From positions 61,870-125,869 of the forward strand of contig NZ_QSNT01000003.1 in the NCBI RefSeq assembly GCF_009498525.1: a stretch of 64,000 nt of DNA. Direction: 5' to 3'. This document shows, in pieces, positions 1-8,760 of this stretch; within the stretch, counting starts at the first letter, position 1, and each line of letters starts with the position of its first letter. Position numbers and translations under genes: made by a program. Source of the stretch: Rhizobium sp. ICMP 5592 (GTDB taxonomy: Bacteria > Pseudomonadota > Alphaproteobacteria > Rhizobiales > Rhizobiaceae). The notes beneath the pieces are model-generated. The model was not told the origin of the DNA. It ran no database searches and saw only the letters and a program-made list of their open reading frames with translations.

Positions 1-137
1 GACGACATGCCGCCCTCGTAATAGACATTGCCCAATTCATCCTCGCCGACGCGCTTGCCGAACCGCCAGGTCGCGAACCGCGTCCCCATCGTTTGACCAT
101 TCCACCAGGTGAAGGTTTGCAGGATGAAATTCCACAT
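1..137 (-). CDS. NDUFA12-family complex I accessory subunit (partial, 5' end only)
   Basis: Only the first 45 codons are inside the window; the gene continues past the left edge. The ATG at 137 is preceded by a GAGGAAAAGA ribosome site. The visible protein starts MWNFILQTFTWWNGQTMGTR and continues with a basic stretch and a VGEDELGNVYYE motif. This is the recognisable start of the NDUFA12/B17.2 family, a supernumerary subunit of NADH:ubiquinone oxidoreductase shared by mitochondria and alphaproteobacteria. The protein is expected on the matrix/cytoplasmic arm of complex I and would act with the nuo products encoded near the other end of this window. It is not in the nuo operon itself. Family assignment comes from the N-terminal motif only. 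Confidence 0.82.
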   Translation of the reverse strand, partial: MWNFILQTFTWWNGQTMGTRFATWRFGKRVGEDELGNVYYEGGMS

Positions 138-242
138 GTCTTTTCCTCGATACCCACAGTGGGGCGAGCAATACCAGAAATCGATAGTTTGCTTATGCCG
201 CCACTGTGCCGGCTTGTCCAGTGATTCCAGCGGGAAAAGCGG

Positions 243-710
243 TCATTTCAAAGCCATCTTGAAGCCGAGATGGCTCGGCTTGAAACCCAGTCTCTCATAG
301 AAACGATGGGCATCCTTGCGCAGGGCGTTCGATGTCAGCTGCACCAGCCGCACACCGCGACTTTTTGCCTCGCCGATGCAGAAGTTGATCATCGCGGCGC
401 CGATCCCCTGCCCGCGCAGATCGCCCCGCGTCTGCACGGCTTCGATGATCATCGCGGAGGAGCCGCGACCAGTCAGCGATGTCGTGATCATCGTCTGGAA
501 CGTGCCGACGACATCGCCGGCCAGTTCGGCGGCGTAAAGCGTCTGGTCGGACGAGGCCTTAATCGTGCGGAAAGCCCGGAGGTAATCGTCATAGGCGGAT
601 GGATCGGTGGTATCGCCGTGGCCGCCGACAGCATCGGCGGCGAAGAACGCGATCAAGGCGGGAAGGTCAGACTCACGAGCTTCGCGAATGATCAGATCGG
701 CATTGTTCAT
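243..710 (-). CDS. GNAT family N-acetyltransferase
   Basis: This 155-residue protein has the layout of a single GNAT domain. An N-terminal IREARESDLPALIAFF segment matches the first strand and helix, and a central RGDLRGQGIGAAMI segment is the acetyl-CoA pyrophosphate-binding loop (R-x-x-G-x-G/A). The end, RFYERLGFKPS, is the usual GNAT C-terminal helix and strand. It should transfer an acetyl group from acetyl-CoA to an amine, but the substrate cannot be read from the sequence. The ATG at 710 follows a GAGG element about 10 bases upstream. It lies downstream of a second GNAT gene in the same direction with a gap of about 19 bases, so the two are probably co-transcribed after gatB. Confidence 0.85.
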   Translation of the reverse strand: MNNADLIIREARESDLPALIAFFAADAVGGHGDTTDPSAYDDYLRAFRTIKASSDQTLYAAELAGDVVGTFQTMITTSLTGRGSSAMIIEAVQTRGDLRGQGIGAAMINFCIGEAKSRGVRLVQLTSNALRKDAHRFYERLGFKPSHLGFKMALK

Positions 711-729
711 GATCGAACTGCCTCAGCTT

Positions 730-1233
730 TCAGTGGTTTTCGAGAGGCTTCTCAAATATCAGCGCCGGAATGCCCGACTGCGCATTGCCGCAGTTTTCGG
801 TGCGGCTGACCTCGACAAAGCCATGCGCCTTGTAGAAGGCGATCGCCGGCTCGTTCTGAGGATCGACTTCGAGCCGCATGATCTCGGCATCCGGAAAGCA
901 GGTTTCCAGCTCCGCGAAGATGTCGCGGCCAATGCCCTGTCGCTGGCAGCTGGGGCTGACATAGAGCATGTGGAGCATGACGGTTTTCGTCAGCTCCGTC
1001 GACATGGCGGCATAGCCCATGCCGCCGATGGTTTTGCCATCGTCCGCAACGAGGAATTCGGAATTCTTTCTGGCCAGCCGCGCCTTTAGGGACGGAAGAG
1101 AATGCCAGGAAGCATGCAGCTCGCTGACCTTCTCTACGCCATAGATACGGTCGTAGGTCGCATGCCAGGTTTCGCGCAGCAGAGCGCGGACCTTCTCCAG
1201 ATCCTGCTCGCCGGCGGTGCGGACGAAATACAC
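730..1233 (-). CDS. GNAT family N-acetyltransferase, GTG start
   Basis: A 167-residue GNAT protein. Residues near 95-110 contain VSPSCQRQGIGRDIF, the acetyl-CoA binding loop, and the C-terminal AIAFYKAHGFVEVSR is the typical end of the fold. The only sensible start is a GTG at 1231-1233, because the next in-frame ATG would cut into the fold. That GTG lies 4 bases after the gatB stop, with a GAGG motif inside the end of gatB, so translation is probably coupled to gatB. Substrate unknown. Placement directly behind a translation-quality enzyme is suggestive of an operon but says nothing definite about function. Confidence 0.83.
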   Translation of the reverse strand: MYFVRTAGEQDLEKVRALLRETWHATYDRIYGVEKVSELHASWHSLPSLKARLARKNSEFLVADDGKTIGGMGYAAMSTELTKTVMLHMLYVSPSCQRQGIGRDIFAELETCFPDAEIMRLEVDPQNEPAIAFYKAHGFVEVSRTENCGNAQSGIPALIFEKPLENH

Positions 1234-1237
1234 CCGA

Positions 1238-2743
1238 TTATTCCTCTTCGATGCCGAGCTTGGCCTTGACGAGGGCCTGCACAGCCTGAGGATTGGCCTT
1301 GCCGCCGGTCGACTTCATCACCTGGCCGACAAACCATCCGGCGAGCGTCGGCTTGGCCTTGACCTTGGCGACCTGATCCGGATTGGCGGCGATGATCTCG
1401 TCGACGGCCTTTTCGATGGCACCGGTGTCGGTGACCTGCTTCATCCCTCGGGCTTCGACGATCTCGGTGGGATCGCCGCCTTCGGTGAGCACGATCTCGA
1501 ACAGGTCCTTGGCGATCTTGCCGGAAATGGTTTCAGCCTTGATGAGGTCGATGATCGCGCCGAGCTGGGCGGGCGAAACCGGAGTCTCTTCAATATCTTT
1601 GCCGGTTCTGTTCAAGGCGCCCAGCAAGTCGTTGATGACCCAGTTTGCCGCCATCTTGCCGTCACGGCCAGCTGCAACCGTCTCGAAATAATCGGCAATC
1701 GCCTTTTCAGAGACCAGAACGGAGGCGTCGTAGATCGACAGGCCGAGCTCGCGCACGAAGCGCTCCTTCTTGTCGTCCGGCAGCTCCGGCAGATGCGCCG
1801 CAAGCTCCTTGACGAAGGCATCGTCGAATTCGAGCGGCAGCAGGTCAGGATCGGGGAAGTAGCGATAGTCATGCGCGTCTTCCTTGGAGCGCATGGAGCG
1901 GGTCTCGCCCTTGTTCGGGTCGAACAGGCGGGTTTCCTGATCGATAGAACCGCCATCCTCCAGAATGCCGATCTGGCGACGGGCTTCGTATTCGATCGCC
2001 TGACCGATGAAGCGGATGGAGTTGACGTTCTTGATTTCGCAGCGCGTGCCGAACTCGCCACCGGGACGGCGCACGGAAACGTTGACGTCGGCGCGCATCG
2101 AGCCTTCGTCCATGTTGCCGTCGCAGGTGCCGAGATAGCGCACGATCGAGCGCAGCTTCGTCATATAGGCCTTCGCCTCATCCGACGAGCGCATATCCGG
2201 CTTGGAGACGATTTCCATCAGCGCCACGCCAGAGCGGTTGAGGTCGACATAGGACATGGTGTTGTGTTGGTCGTGCAGCGACTTGCCGGCGTCCTGCTCC
2301 AGATGCAGGCGCTCGATGCCGATCTCGATATCCTCGAACTGTCCCTGACGATCGGGGCCGAGCGAGATAACGATCTTGCCTTCGCCGACGATCGGGTCCT
2401 TGAACTGCGAGATCTGATAGCCTTGCGGCAGGTCGGGATAGAAATAGTTCTTGCGGTCGAAGATCGAACGGTTGTTGATCTGCGCCTTCAGGCCAAGACC
2501 GGTGCGAACCGCCTGCGCGACGCATTCCTCGTTGATGACGGGCAGCATGCCGGGCATGGCAGCGTCGACCAGCGAGACGTTGGAATTCTGCGGCTTGCCG
2601 AACTCGGTCGAAGCGCCGGAGAAGAGCTTGGATTTGCTCAACACCTGGGCATGGACTTCCATCCCGATAACAATCTCCCAATCGCCGGTGGCACCGGGAA
2701 TGAAGCGCTTCGGATCTGGGGTACGGACGTCGACAAGGGTCAT
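1238..2743 (-). CDS. gatB: Aspartyl/glutamyl-tRNA(Asn/Gln) amidotransferase subunit B
   Basis: GatB is the kinase and tRNA-binding subunit of the GatCAB complex, which converts misacylated Glu-tRNA(Gln) and Asp-tRNA(Asn) to the amidated forms in the cytoplasm. The 501-residue protein has the family start [20 protein letters not shown], the catalytic-core segment around [14 protein letters not shown], a long conserved body ([12 protein letters not shown]) and the C-terminal helical YqeY-like tail ending in [14 protein letters not shown]. An in-frame upstream start at 2791 exists, but MTLVDV at 2743 is the usual family start. The partner genes gatC and gatA lie about 3.4 kb upstream on the same strand, separated by unrelated genes. 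Confidence 0.97.
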   Translation of the reverse strand: MTLVDVRTPDPKRFIPGATGDWEIVIGMEVHAQVLSKSKLFSGASTEFGKPQNSNVSLVDAAMPGMLPVINEECVAQAVRTGLGLKAQINNRSIFDRKNYFYPDLPQGYQISQFKDPIVGEGKIVISLGPDRQGQFEDIEIGIERLHLEQDAGKSLHDQHNTMSYVDLNRSGVALMEIVSKPDMRSSDEAKAYMTKLRSIVRYLGTCDGNMDEGSMRADVNVSVRRPGGEFGTRCEIKNVNSIRFIGQAIEYEARRQIGILEDGGSIDQETRLFDPNKGETRSMRSKEDAHDYRYFPDPDLLPLEFDDAFVKELAAHLPELPDDKKERFVRELGLSIYDASVLVSEKAIADYFETVAAGRDGKMAANWVINDLLGALNRTGKDIEETPVSPAQLGAIIDLIKAETISGKIAKDLFEIVLTEGGDPTEIVEARGMKQVTDTGAIEKAVDEIIAANPDQVAKVKAKPTLAGWFVGQVMKSTGGKANPQAVQALVKAKLGIEEE

Positions 2744-2830
2744 GGGAAGCTCTTGAAATGCTGTTCTTCTGAACTGTGTGAGGTAGAGCAATTGGCGGGG
2801 CGGCGCAAGACTTTCGGCACCGCTCAGGCG

Positions 2831-3340
2831 CTATAAGCCCGAACCATATGTCCCGTCGCTGCTGTCGACCAGCGCCTTTGACAGGCCGATCGTCGGCACG
2901 TCACGATCGAGCTTCGGAGAATAGACGACGGAGAGCCAATGGATGGCATAGCCGTGGGCCTTGAAGAAACCGATCGCCTCGCCATTGTCGGCATGGGTCT
3001 GCAACGAGACCTTCTCCAGCCCCTGCCCCAAAACATCCTCTTCGATGCGCGCCAGTAGCGCCGAGCCGAGCCCCTGCCGGAGATAGTCGGGATCGATCCA
3101 GAAATCGGAGATAGTTTCGTCCAGCGCCTCGCGCGCCGCCCAGCCGGCGACCTGCCCGTTCAGCTCGACGACGGTAATCGTCAACCAGACATCGCGAGTG
3201 AAATTCGAGAAGGCCTCGCTGGCGCTTTCCAGCATCGCCTCGGAGCCGCCGATCGAGCCCATGGCCTTGCGCCACGACCGCAGGCCGATATTGGTCAATA
3301 TCTCCGTCTCGCCTTCGCGCGCATTGCGAATATGGATCAT
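2831..3340 (-). CDS. GNAT family N-acetyltransferase next to yjhX
   Basis: A 169-residue GNAT protein. IHIRNAREGETEIL forms the first strand and helix, DPDYLRQGLGSALLARIE is the acetyl-CoA loop and helix, and GFFKAHGYAIH is the C-terminal part. The start is set at the ATG at 3340 (GGGGGCTCG upstream); a longer reading frame to 3463 adds non-conserved residues. It is divergent from the yjhX-like gene at 3642. In E. coli the YjhX (TopAI) toxin is paired with YjhQ, a GNAT-family antitoxin, so this neighbour is a candidate partner. That pairing is inferred from context, not from a sequence match I can verify. Confidence 0.82.
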   Translation of the reverse strand: MIHIRNAREGETEILTNIGLRSWRKAMGSIGGSEAMLESASEAFSNFTRDVWLTITVVELNGQVAGWAAREALDETISDFWIDPDYLRQGLGSALLARIEEDVLGQGLEKVSLQTHADNGEAIGFFKAHGYAIHWLSVVYSPKLDRDVPTIGLSKALVDSSDGTYGSGL

Positions 3341-3497
3341 CGAGCCCCCGATGTTTGTGAGCAGTAAAACACCGGCCCGCGGCTTTTTCCAGCACGAGAT
3401 GAAAGCAGGTGCACAATAGCGGCCCGTGCCCCCAGGAGAGTGCAACTTGACCGCCGGCTGCAACCTGTTTTAATAATGCGGGGTCAAAGGAGTTTTG

Positions 3498-3524
3498 ATG
3501 TCCAACTCGTCTGAGTCCCGGTAA
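3498..3524 (+). CDS. Candidate 8-residue leader peptide upstream of yjhX
   Basis: A strong AAAGGAG at 3486-3492 sits five bases before an ATG opening an 8-codon frame (MSNSSESR, stop TAA at 3522-3524). The frame ends 117 bases before the yjhX start, and the space between holds three successive hairpins. The coding evidence is only the ribosome site and the position. A leader-peptide (toiL) control of the topAI gene has been described in E. coli, which makes the arrangement meaningful, but the peptide here has no resemblance I can judge. Confidence 0.35.
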   Translation: MSNSSESR

Positions 3525-3622
3525 AGGCCCCGCCCGCAAGTCTTCTTGTGCGCTGGGCCAGAAAACGAAGCCCCGGCTTCCCTGAAGGGAGCGCCGGACC
3601 GTTTTGTTGCGCCTTATGGCGC
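3525..3622 (+). promoter_or_regulatory. Structured leader before yjhX
   Basis: Three hairpins can be drawn in order. GGCCC 3526-3530 pairs with GGGCC 3555-3559, with an inner CGCAAG/CTTGTGCG pairing. CCGGC..TCCCT pairs with AGGGA..GCCGG over 3573-3597 and is followed by a TTTT run. GCGCC 3609-3613 pairs with GGCGC 3618-3622 and is followed by TTT. The yjhX ATG at 3642 has only a poor ribosome site, so structure here could set its expression. Pairing was found by eye, without energy calculation. Confidence 0.4.
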
Positions 3623-3641
3623 TTTCCGGATCTTGAAAACC

Positions 3642-3899
3642 ATGGACATTTCCCGCGCAGAACAGCGCATCCTGCATCTGCTCGCCCAGGGCGGGCGCAT
3701 CGAACTCGAACGCACCGAAAAAAAGAAGATCGAGACCGCCAGTTGCTACACGCGCGACGGCTGGCTCTATCCCGACTTCGGTATTGAGCTTTTTCGCAAG
3801 CTCAGGCGCCTGAAGGCCATCAGGTCTACCGACGGCCATCCCTACCGGATCACGGAAAGGGGGCTGAGGCTGGTAAGGGCGCAGTTGGACAATCGATAG
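3642..3899 (+). CDS. yjhX: YjhX/TopAI family protein (UPF0386)
   Basis: 85 residues, exactly the usual length of the UPF0386/YjhX family. The family pattern MDISRAEQRILHLLAQGG, the ETASCYTRDGWLYP centre and the PYRITERGLRLVRAQ winged-helix-like end are all present. In E. coli YjhX (TopAI) binds and inhibits topoisomerase I and acts as a toxin with the acetyltransferase YjhQ as antitoxin. The rhizobial protein is assigned by family only, and toxicity is not shown by sequence. A longer frame from 3546 is rejected because the added residues are not family-like. It is convergent with the DUF4139 gene, with a 10-bp-stem hairpin between them. topA itself lies at 18132-20801. Confidence 0.85.
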   Translation: MDISRAEQRILHLLAQGGRIELERTEKKKIETASCYTRDGWLYPDFGIELFRKLRRLKAIRSTDGHPYRITERGLRLVRAQLDNR

Positions 3900-3904
3900 A
3901 GACA

Positions 3905-3933
3905 TGAGAGCCGCACCGTCGGGGCGGCTCTCA
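3905..3933. terminator. Hairpin between convergent yjhX and DUF4139 genes
   Basis: TGAGAGCCGC at 3905-3914 pairs perfectly with GCGGCTCTCA at 3924-3933 across a 9-base loop. It lies exactly between two converging stop codons. There is no T-run on either side, so it may be an RNA 3'-end stabiliser or a weak bidirectional terminator rather than a classical intrinsic terminator. Confidence 0.5.
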
Positions 3934-3964
3934 ACCTGCTCATATGGCGAAGCGCTCGTGGCGA

Positions 3965-5971
3965 TCAGAACGTCCTGATAATCTCCGCCACCTGGCTGCC
4001 CAGGCTATCGCTGTCCTTTTGTACTGCCGCGCGTTTTTCGTCGACTGCAGCGATCTGGTCTTCGCTATCTGCCAGAGCCTTCAAATAGCGCTTCTTCAAA
4101 TCGCTATTCTCCGGCACAGCACCGATATTCTGTCTTATCCGCTCCTGGTCATTGGTGAGCTTCTCTATTTCGTTGTCGAAACTCTGCAGATCGTTCTGGG
4201 CGGCGACCTGTTTCTTGCGCACCTCCGCCAGGTTCGTGAGCTTGTCCGTGAGTCCCTTGTCATGGGTCGAGGCCGACCACCCAAGCAGCATGTCCGGCTC
4301 CGCATCGACCAGAGCGTAACTGTTACTCTGAAGTTGCTCGTCGACCGCTGTCAGTGTCTTTTCCGCAGCCGCCGGAACAACCGTCCTCAGTCGCTGGTGT
4401 GTTGCCATCTTGCCGAAGCTTTGATCCGACGAAAACGACCAGCCGTCCCTGATCGGGTGCTCGACAATGACAGTCCTTTCGCCGTCAAGCGCCCCTGAAA
4501 CGGTGTATGTTGTCGTCTGTCGATATTTGACGACTGCTTGCATCACGCCGTCGGACACCTTCAGCGAGGCAATCTCCTCGGTCGGCGTCTGCTGCTCGCT
4601 GATCGATACCTTTCGGTCGGTTGCGAAACTGGCGAGACGCGTATCCTCCTTGGGCAGCGCGGATAGCTGGGAATCGCCGACATAGCCGATCTTGCTATCG
4701 TACAATGTGAGAATGCCCGCCGGCATGCTGACACCTGCGGTGTTCTTGAGCATCACGGCGGCGATCGGATTGCGGAGAGAGCTGCCCGCCCGATACATGT
4801 CCACCATATCGGCATCCAGCTCCGCATCGACGATCGGCACCGACAAGGTGTCGCCATTCGCCAGATCGTAGGTCCCCGGAAGTTCGAACGTGGCCGAGAT
4901 ATCGCTTTCGGTCGCAGCGGTCGGATTGGCCGCGGCCATTTGCATTGCCACTACCGGCTTTTCCAACTCGTCAGACATGTATGCAGACGCCGCTGCCTTT
5001 CTGCTGACCCCACCCATTGCCTTGGCGGGCGCCGGCGCTGCTTGTTCCTCGACATCCCATGCCAGACGCTGCCTGTTGGACAGGTCTCCACTATCGGGAT
5101 CGGGGACATTGTTCGAAGCCGTGTTGACCGGCACCTCCTGCCGCTCTCTCCAGTAGAGCTGGTGCAGGCCCTGCTTCAGCGTCACCGGCTCGGCCGACGT
5201 CAACGTAAGTTTTACGCCCTTCCAATCTTCGCCACTGGCATTTTCCAGCACGGTCCAGGCCTGCAAACGCGCTTTGCCATTTCCCTCGGTCACAACCTTG
5301 TAAGCGGTTTTCCAGATCGGAGACGGAACAACATAGGTTAGGCCGATATCACCGCTGTTCTTCACGCCGTTCACTTTGATATCAATGGCGCGGGCGTTGT
5401 CGTTCTTGCCACGGGCAAGAGCTGCCGCCGCCTTAGCAACCTTTGCCCTCATATCGGCATCGTCAATCCGGACGGATGCGTCCTCGCCAAGAGCCAGCGT
5501 CTCCACCGCGCCATCCTTGTCAAGAACGGTCAGCAGATGAACTGTCGTGTTCTCGCCGGCCTCTCTGGTCTCGATCCCGAGAATATCTCCCTCAACGGTT
5601 TTCCCGCCGCTGGTTACCGATACCCTGGCGCCCTGTATCGATGTCAGAAGCGACGGCACGGATGAGAGCGCTTCCGGCGTGAACGGCAAGCCCTTGAAGG
5701 TTTCCTGCAACGGCCGCGGCCCTGCCAGCGAAATGTCAGCCACCGAGCCCTCGGTCCCATTGACCACAAGGCTTTTCAGCATGTCGTCAACCTGATCGAG
5801 CGGCACCTCGAGCCGGACCACGCCGTCGCTACCCACTGCTGCCGATCGAGAGACCTCGGCAAGGCCACCCGAGGACAAGGTAATGGCCCGAATGGCCCCA
5901 TTGTCGGCCGCCAGCGAAACTGCTGGAAATGCTACGCTGAGAAGCAGGATCGCCGTGACTTGCTTGAGCAT
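3965..5971 (-). CDS. Exported DUF4139 domain protein
   Basis: 668 residues. It begins with a clear signal peptide (MLKQVTAILLLSVAFPAVSLA), so it is exported to the periplasm or surface. The start at 5971 is chosen because GGAAGG lies just upstream and the signal peptide begins there. The middle and C-terminal parts carry the DUF4139 pattern (YVVPSPIWKTAYKV, LQAWTVLENASGEDW, IVEHPIRDGWSF), a beta-rich fold found in mucoidy-inhibitor-like proteins. The last 90 residues are charged and helical (LTNDQERIRQNIGAVPENSD), probably coiled coil. The molecular role of the family is not established. It follows gatA on the same strand after a 187-base gap, so it may have its own promoter. Confidence 0.8.
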   Translation of the reverse strand: MLKQVTAILLLSVAFPAVSLAADNGAIRAITLSSGGLAEVSRSAAVGSDGVVRLEVPLDQVDDMLKSLVVNGTEGSVADISLAGPRPLQETFKGLPFTPEALSSVPSLLTSIQGARVSVTSGGKTVEGDILGIETREAGENTTVHLLTVLDKDGAVETLALGEDASVRIDDADMRAKVAKAAAALARGKNDNARAIDIKVNGVKNSGDIGLTYVVPSPIWKTAYKVVTEGNGKARLQAWTVLENASGEDWKGVKLTLTSAEPVTLKQGLHQLYWRERQEVPVNTASNNVPDPDSGDLSNRQRLAWDVEEQAAPAPAKAMGGVSRKAAASAYMSDELEKPVVAMQMAAANPTAATESDISATFELPGTYDLANGDTLSVPIVDAELDADMVDMYRAGSSLRNPIAAVMLKNTAGVSMPAGILTLYDSKIGYVGDSQLSALPKEDTRLASFATDRKVSISEQQTPTEEIASLKVSDGVMQAVVKYRQTTTYTVSGALDGERTVIVEHPIRDGWSFSSDQSFGKMATHQRLRTVVPAAAEKTLTAVDEQLQSNSYALVDAEPDMLLGWSASTHDKGLTDKLTNLAEVRKKQVAAQNDLQSFDNEIEKLTNDQERIRQNIGAVPENSDLKKRYLKALADSEDQIAAVDEKRAAVQKDSDSLGSQVAEIIRTF

Positions 5972-6158
5972 GAAGAGACCTTCCGATTCGGTTGCAGATG
6001 ATAGAGCCAAGTGGCTTACTGCAATTTATGATCGTATTTCGGTCCAAAATGTGATGACGATGGCTCTTCGCGCGCCGCCGCTCAGCAAAGCGGCAAAGCC
6101 AACCGCGCCGACCGCTTCATGGTCGGCGACGGTCATAGATCTCAAGTGAGGCGGTTGC

Positions 6159-7640
6159 TTACCACCACTTCGTCGGCGTGAACTTGCCGGCAGCCTGTTC
6201 GATGACGTGTGCGGTCTTGAACAGCGTCTCTTCGTCGAACGGCTTGCCGATGAGCTGCAAGCCGAGCGGCAGGCCCTTCGCATCGAGGCCGGCGGGGACG
6301 GCGATCCCGGGGAGACCGGCCATGTTGACCGTCACCGTGAAGATGTCGTTAAGGTACATCTTCACCGGATCGGACGCGAGGTCCTCGTCGGCGATGCCGA
6401 AGGCTGACGACGGCGTGGCCGGCGTCAGGATGGCGTCGACGCCCGCGTGGAAGGCGAGTTCGAAGTCGCGCTTGATCAGCGTGCGGACCTTCTGGGCGCG
6501 CAGGTAATAGGCGTCGTAATAGCCGGCGGAGAGCACGTAGGTGCCGATCATGATGCGGCGCTTGACCTCATTGCCGAAGCCGGCAGCGCGGGTCTTCTCG
6601 TACATGTCGGCAATATCCTTGCCGTCAACGCGCAGGCCGTAACGCACCCCGTCATAACGGGCGAGGTTCGACGATGCCTCGGCGGGGGCGACGATGTAGT
6701 AAGCCGGCAAAGCGTATTTCGTGTGCGGCAGCGAGATATTGACGATCTCAGCGCCGGCATCCTTCAGCCAGGCAATGCCCTGCTGCCAGAGCGTTTCGAT
6801 CTCTCCCGGCATGCCGTCGACGCGGTATTCGTTCGGAATGCCGATCTTCATGCCTTTCAGCGACTGGCCGAGCGAGGCTTCGTAGTCCGGCACCGGCAGA
6901 TCGACCGAGGTCGTGTCCTTGGCGTCGACGCTGGCCATCGACTTCAAGAGGATGGCGGCGTCACGAACATCGCGAGCAATCGGGCCAGCCTGGTCGAGCG
7001 ACGAGGCGAAGGCGACGATACCCCAGCGCGAGCAGCGGCCATAGGTCGGCTTGATGCCGACCGTGCCGGTGAAGGCGGCGGGCTGGCGGATGGAGCCGCC
7101 TGTGTCGGTGGCCGTGGCGCCGGCGCAGAGATGCGCGGCAACTGCTGCGGCCGAACCGCCCGAGGAACCGCCCGGAACGAGCTGCTGGTTCGAACCGTTA
7201 GCGCGCCAGGGGTTGATCACTGGGCCGTAATAGGAACTCTCGTTGGAGGAGCCCATGGCGAACTCGTCCATGTTGAGCTTGCCGAGCATGACGGCGCCGT
7301 CGTTCCAGAGGTTCTGGGTCACGGTCGATTCGTAGCGCGGCTCGAAACCGTCGAGAATGTGGCTGCAGGCCTGGGTGTGGATGCCTTCGGTGCCGAAGAG
7401 ATCCTTGATCCCCAGCGGAATGCCTTCGAGCGCGCCTGCCTTGCCGGCGGCGAGACGCGCGTCGGAGGCCTTGGCCATGTCGCGCGCCTTTTCCGGCGTC
7501 ACCTTGATATAGGCATTGAGCTGATCATTGACCGCATCGATCGTCGAGAGATAGGCCTCGGTGAGTTCGGTGGCGGTGATATCCTTGGCGCGCAGCTTGT
7601 CGCGGGCTTCGGCAATGGTCAGGCTGGTCAGTTCGCTCAT
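6159..7640 (-). CDS. gatA: Aspartyl/glutamyl-tRNA(Asn/Gln) amidotransferase subunit A
   Basis: GatA is the glutaminase subunit of GatCAB and supplies ammonia for transamidation of Glu-tRNA(Gln)/Asp-tRNA(Asn). The 493-residue protein has the amidase-signature triad: Lys79 in GIKD, the cis-serine in [12 protein letters not shown] (residues 157-167), and the nucleophile Ser183 in [10 protein letters not shown]. The C-terminal [14 protein letters not shown] is also typical. It lies 60 bases downstream of gatC in the same direction, and the pair is almost certainly one transcript. gatB is on the same strand further downstream but is not contiguous. Confidence 0.97.
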   Translation of the reverse strand: MSELTSLTIAEARDKLRAKDITATELTEAYLSTIDAVNDQLNAYIKVTPEKARDMAKASDARLAAGKAGALEGIPLGIKDLFGTEGIHTQACSHILDGFEPRYESTVTQNLWNDGAVMLGKLNMDEFAMGSSNESSYYGPVINPWRANGSNQQLVPGGSSGGSAAAVAAHLCAGATATDTGGSIRQPAAFTGTVGIKPTYGRCSRWGIVAFASSLDQAGPIARDVRDAAILLKSMASVDAKDTTSVDLPVPDYEASLGQSLKGMKIGIPNEYRVDGMPGEIETLWQQGIAWLKDAGAEIVNISLPHTKYALPAYYIVAPAEASSNLARYDGVRYGLRVDGKDIADMYEKTRAAGFGNEVKRRIMIGTYVLSAGYYDAYYLRAQKVRTLIKRDFELAFHAGVDAILTPATPSSAFGIADEDLASDPVKMYLNDIFTVTVNMAGLPGIAVPAGLDAKGLPLGLQLIGKPFDEETLFKTAHVIEQAAGKFTPTKWW

Positions 7641-7700
7641 CTTGTTTCGCTTCAGATCTTTAAAAAGGGCAACGGGTCGGAACAGGCTCGAAGCGAGCCC

Positions 7701-7988
7701 TCATTCGACGACTTTGGGCACCAGGAAGAAATTCTGATCGGTATTCGGCGCATTAGCCACGATATCGGCGGCCTTGCTGCCGTCGGTGACTTCGTCGGTC
7801 CGCTTCTTCATCGCCATCGGCGTGACAGAGGTCATGGCCTCGATACCGTCGACATTCACTTCGGAGAGCTGCTCGACGAAGCCCAGAATGCCGTTCAGCT
7901 CGCCCATCATCCGCTGCGCTTCGTCTTCATTGACGGCGATGCGGGCAAGATGGGCGACGCGTTTAACGGTGGCAAGATCGACGGACAT
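7701..7988 (-). CDS. gatC: Aspartyl/glutamyl-tRNA(Asn/Gln) amidotransferase subunit C
   Basis: 95 residues, the normal GatC length. It has the family pattern [17 protein letters not shown], the central [19 protein letters not shown] and the C-terminal VAPNT-like [18 protein letters not shown]. GatC is the small linker that wraps around GatA and holds it to GatB. The ATG at 7988 follows CGGAGAATGCC. Immediately upstream is a perfect inverted repeat that could influence its translation or mark its promoter. Confidence 0.96.
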   Translation of the reverse strand: MSVDLATVKRVAHLARIAVNEDEAQRMMGELNGILGFVEQLSEVNVDGIEAMTSVTPMAMKKRTDEVTDGSKAADIVANAPNTDQNFFLVPKVVE

Positions 7989-7999
7989 GGCATTCTCCG

Positions 8000-8017
8000 G
8001 ATAGGATTTTTCCTATC
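8000..8017. repeat. Perfect inverted repeat in the gatC leader
   Basis: GATAGGA (8000-8006) and TCCTATC (8011-8017) flank a four-base T loop, 12 bases upstream of the gatC ATG and just before its ribosome site. A TATAGC element lies just beyond on the minus strand. It could be a leader hairpin or an operator near the transcription start. Confidence 0.4.
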
Positions 8018-8055
8018 GCTATAAAGGCCATGTCCGCCATACGCAACGGGTATCG

Positions 8056-8760
8056 TTATGCGGAAATGCTCTCGCCCGGCTTCGCCGCCGCGACCGCCGT
8101 CTTCGAACCCTCCAGGCCGGCGATGAACTTTTCCGGGGTCTGGTCGATGATCGGGAAGGTGCCGTAGTGGCAGGGAATGGCGGTCTTGAAGTTGAAGAAG
8201 CGCTGGCAGGCAAGCGCCGCGACAGCGCCGCCCATGGTGAAGCGGTCGCCGATCGGTACGATGCCGATATCAGGCTGATGCAACTCGTTGATCAGGCCCA
8301 TGTCAGAGAAGATGTCCGTATCGCCCATGTGGAACAGCGACGGCTCGTCGTCGAAATGCAGCATCAGGCCGTTCGGATTGCCGAGCGCATGCGACACGCC
8401 ATCCTCGGTGATCTGCGCGGAAGAATGCAGCGCGTTGGTGAAGGTGGCGGTGAAGCCGCCCAGGGAGACGGTGCCGCCGGTATTGCCCATTTCCAGCTTC
8501 TCGACGCCCTTGGTGCTGAGCCAGGCGGCAAGATCCGCATTGGCGAGGACGACAGCGCCGGTTTCCTTCGCGATCTGAACGGTATCGCCGACATGGTCGC
8601 CATGGCCATGAGTGAGCAAAATATGCGTGACGCCGGCGGTGACGTCCTTGAGATCGAGACCCGCAAAAGACGGATTATAGGTAAAGAACGGGTCGATAAG
8701 GATTTTAGCCTTGGCCGTTTCGAGACGGAAAGCGGCATGGCCGAGCCAAGTGATCTTCAT
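8056..8760 (-). CDS. UPF0173 metal-dependent hydrolase (metallo-beta-lactamase fold)
   Basis: 234 residues. It has the hallmark start [14 protein letters not shown] and the zinc-binding motif HGHGDH at residues 51-56, followed by [15 protein letters not shown] and the late CHYGTFP histidine. This is the UPF0173 branch of the metallo-beta-lactamase superfamily, cytoplasmic, with an unknown natural substrate. A reading frame extending to 9003 is rejected: AAGGAGAAATCC stands directly before the ATG at 8760, and the upstream residues are not conserved. It is divergent from ruvX with a 116-base shared promoter region and lies upstream of gatCA on the same strand (67-base gap). Confidence 0.92.
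   Translation of the reverse strand: MKITWLGHAAFRLETAKAKILIDPFFTYNPSFAGLDLKDVTAGVTHILLTHGHGDHVGDTVQIAKETGAVVLANADLAAWLSTKGVEKLEMGNTGGTVSLGGFTATFTNALHSSAQITEDGVSHALGNPNGLMLHFDDEPSLFHMGDTDIFSDMGLINELHQPDIGIVPIGDRFTMGGAVAALACQRFFNFKTAIPCHYGTFPIIDQTPEKFIAGLEGSKTAVAAAKPGESISA

Noticed and set aside
1217..2836. 539-codon open frame on the plus strand opposite gatB
   Set aside because: Shadow frame; gatB on the minus strand is a complete, well-conserved gene.
2901..3905. 334-codon minus-strand frame covering the GNAT gene and yjhX
   Set aside because: It runs across two genes with better evidence, and its translation is not protein-like.
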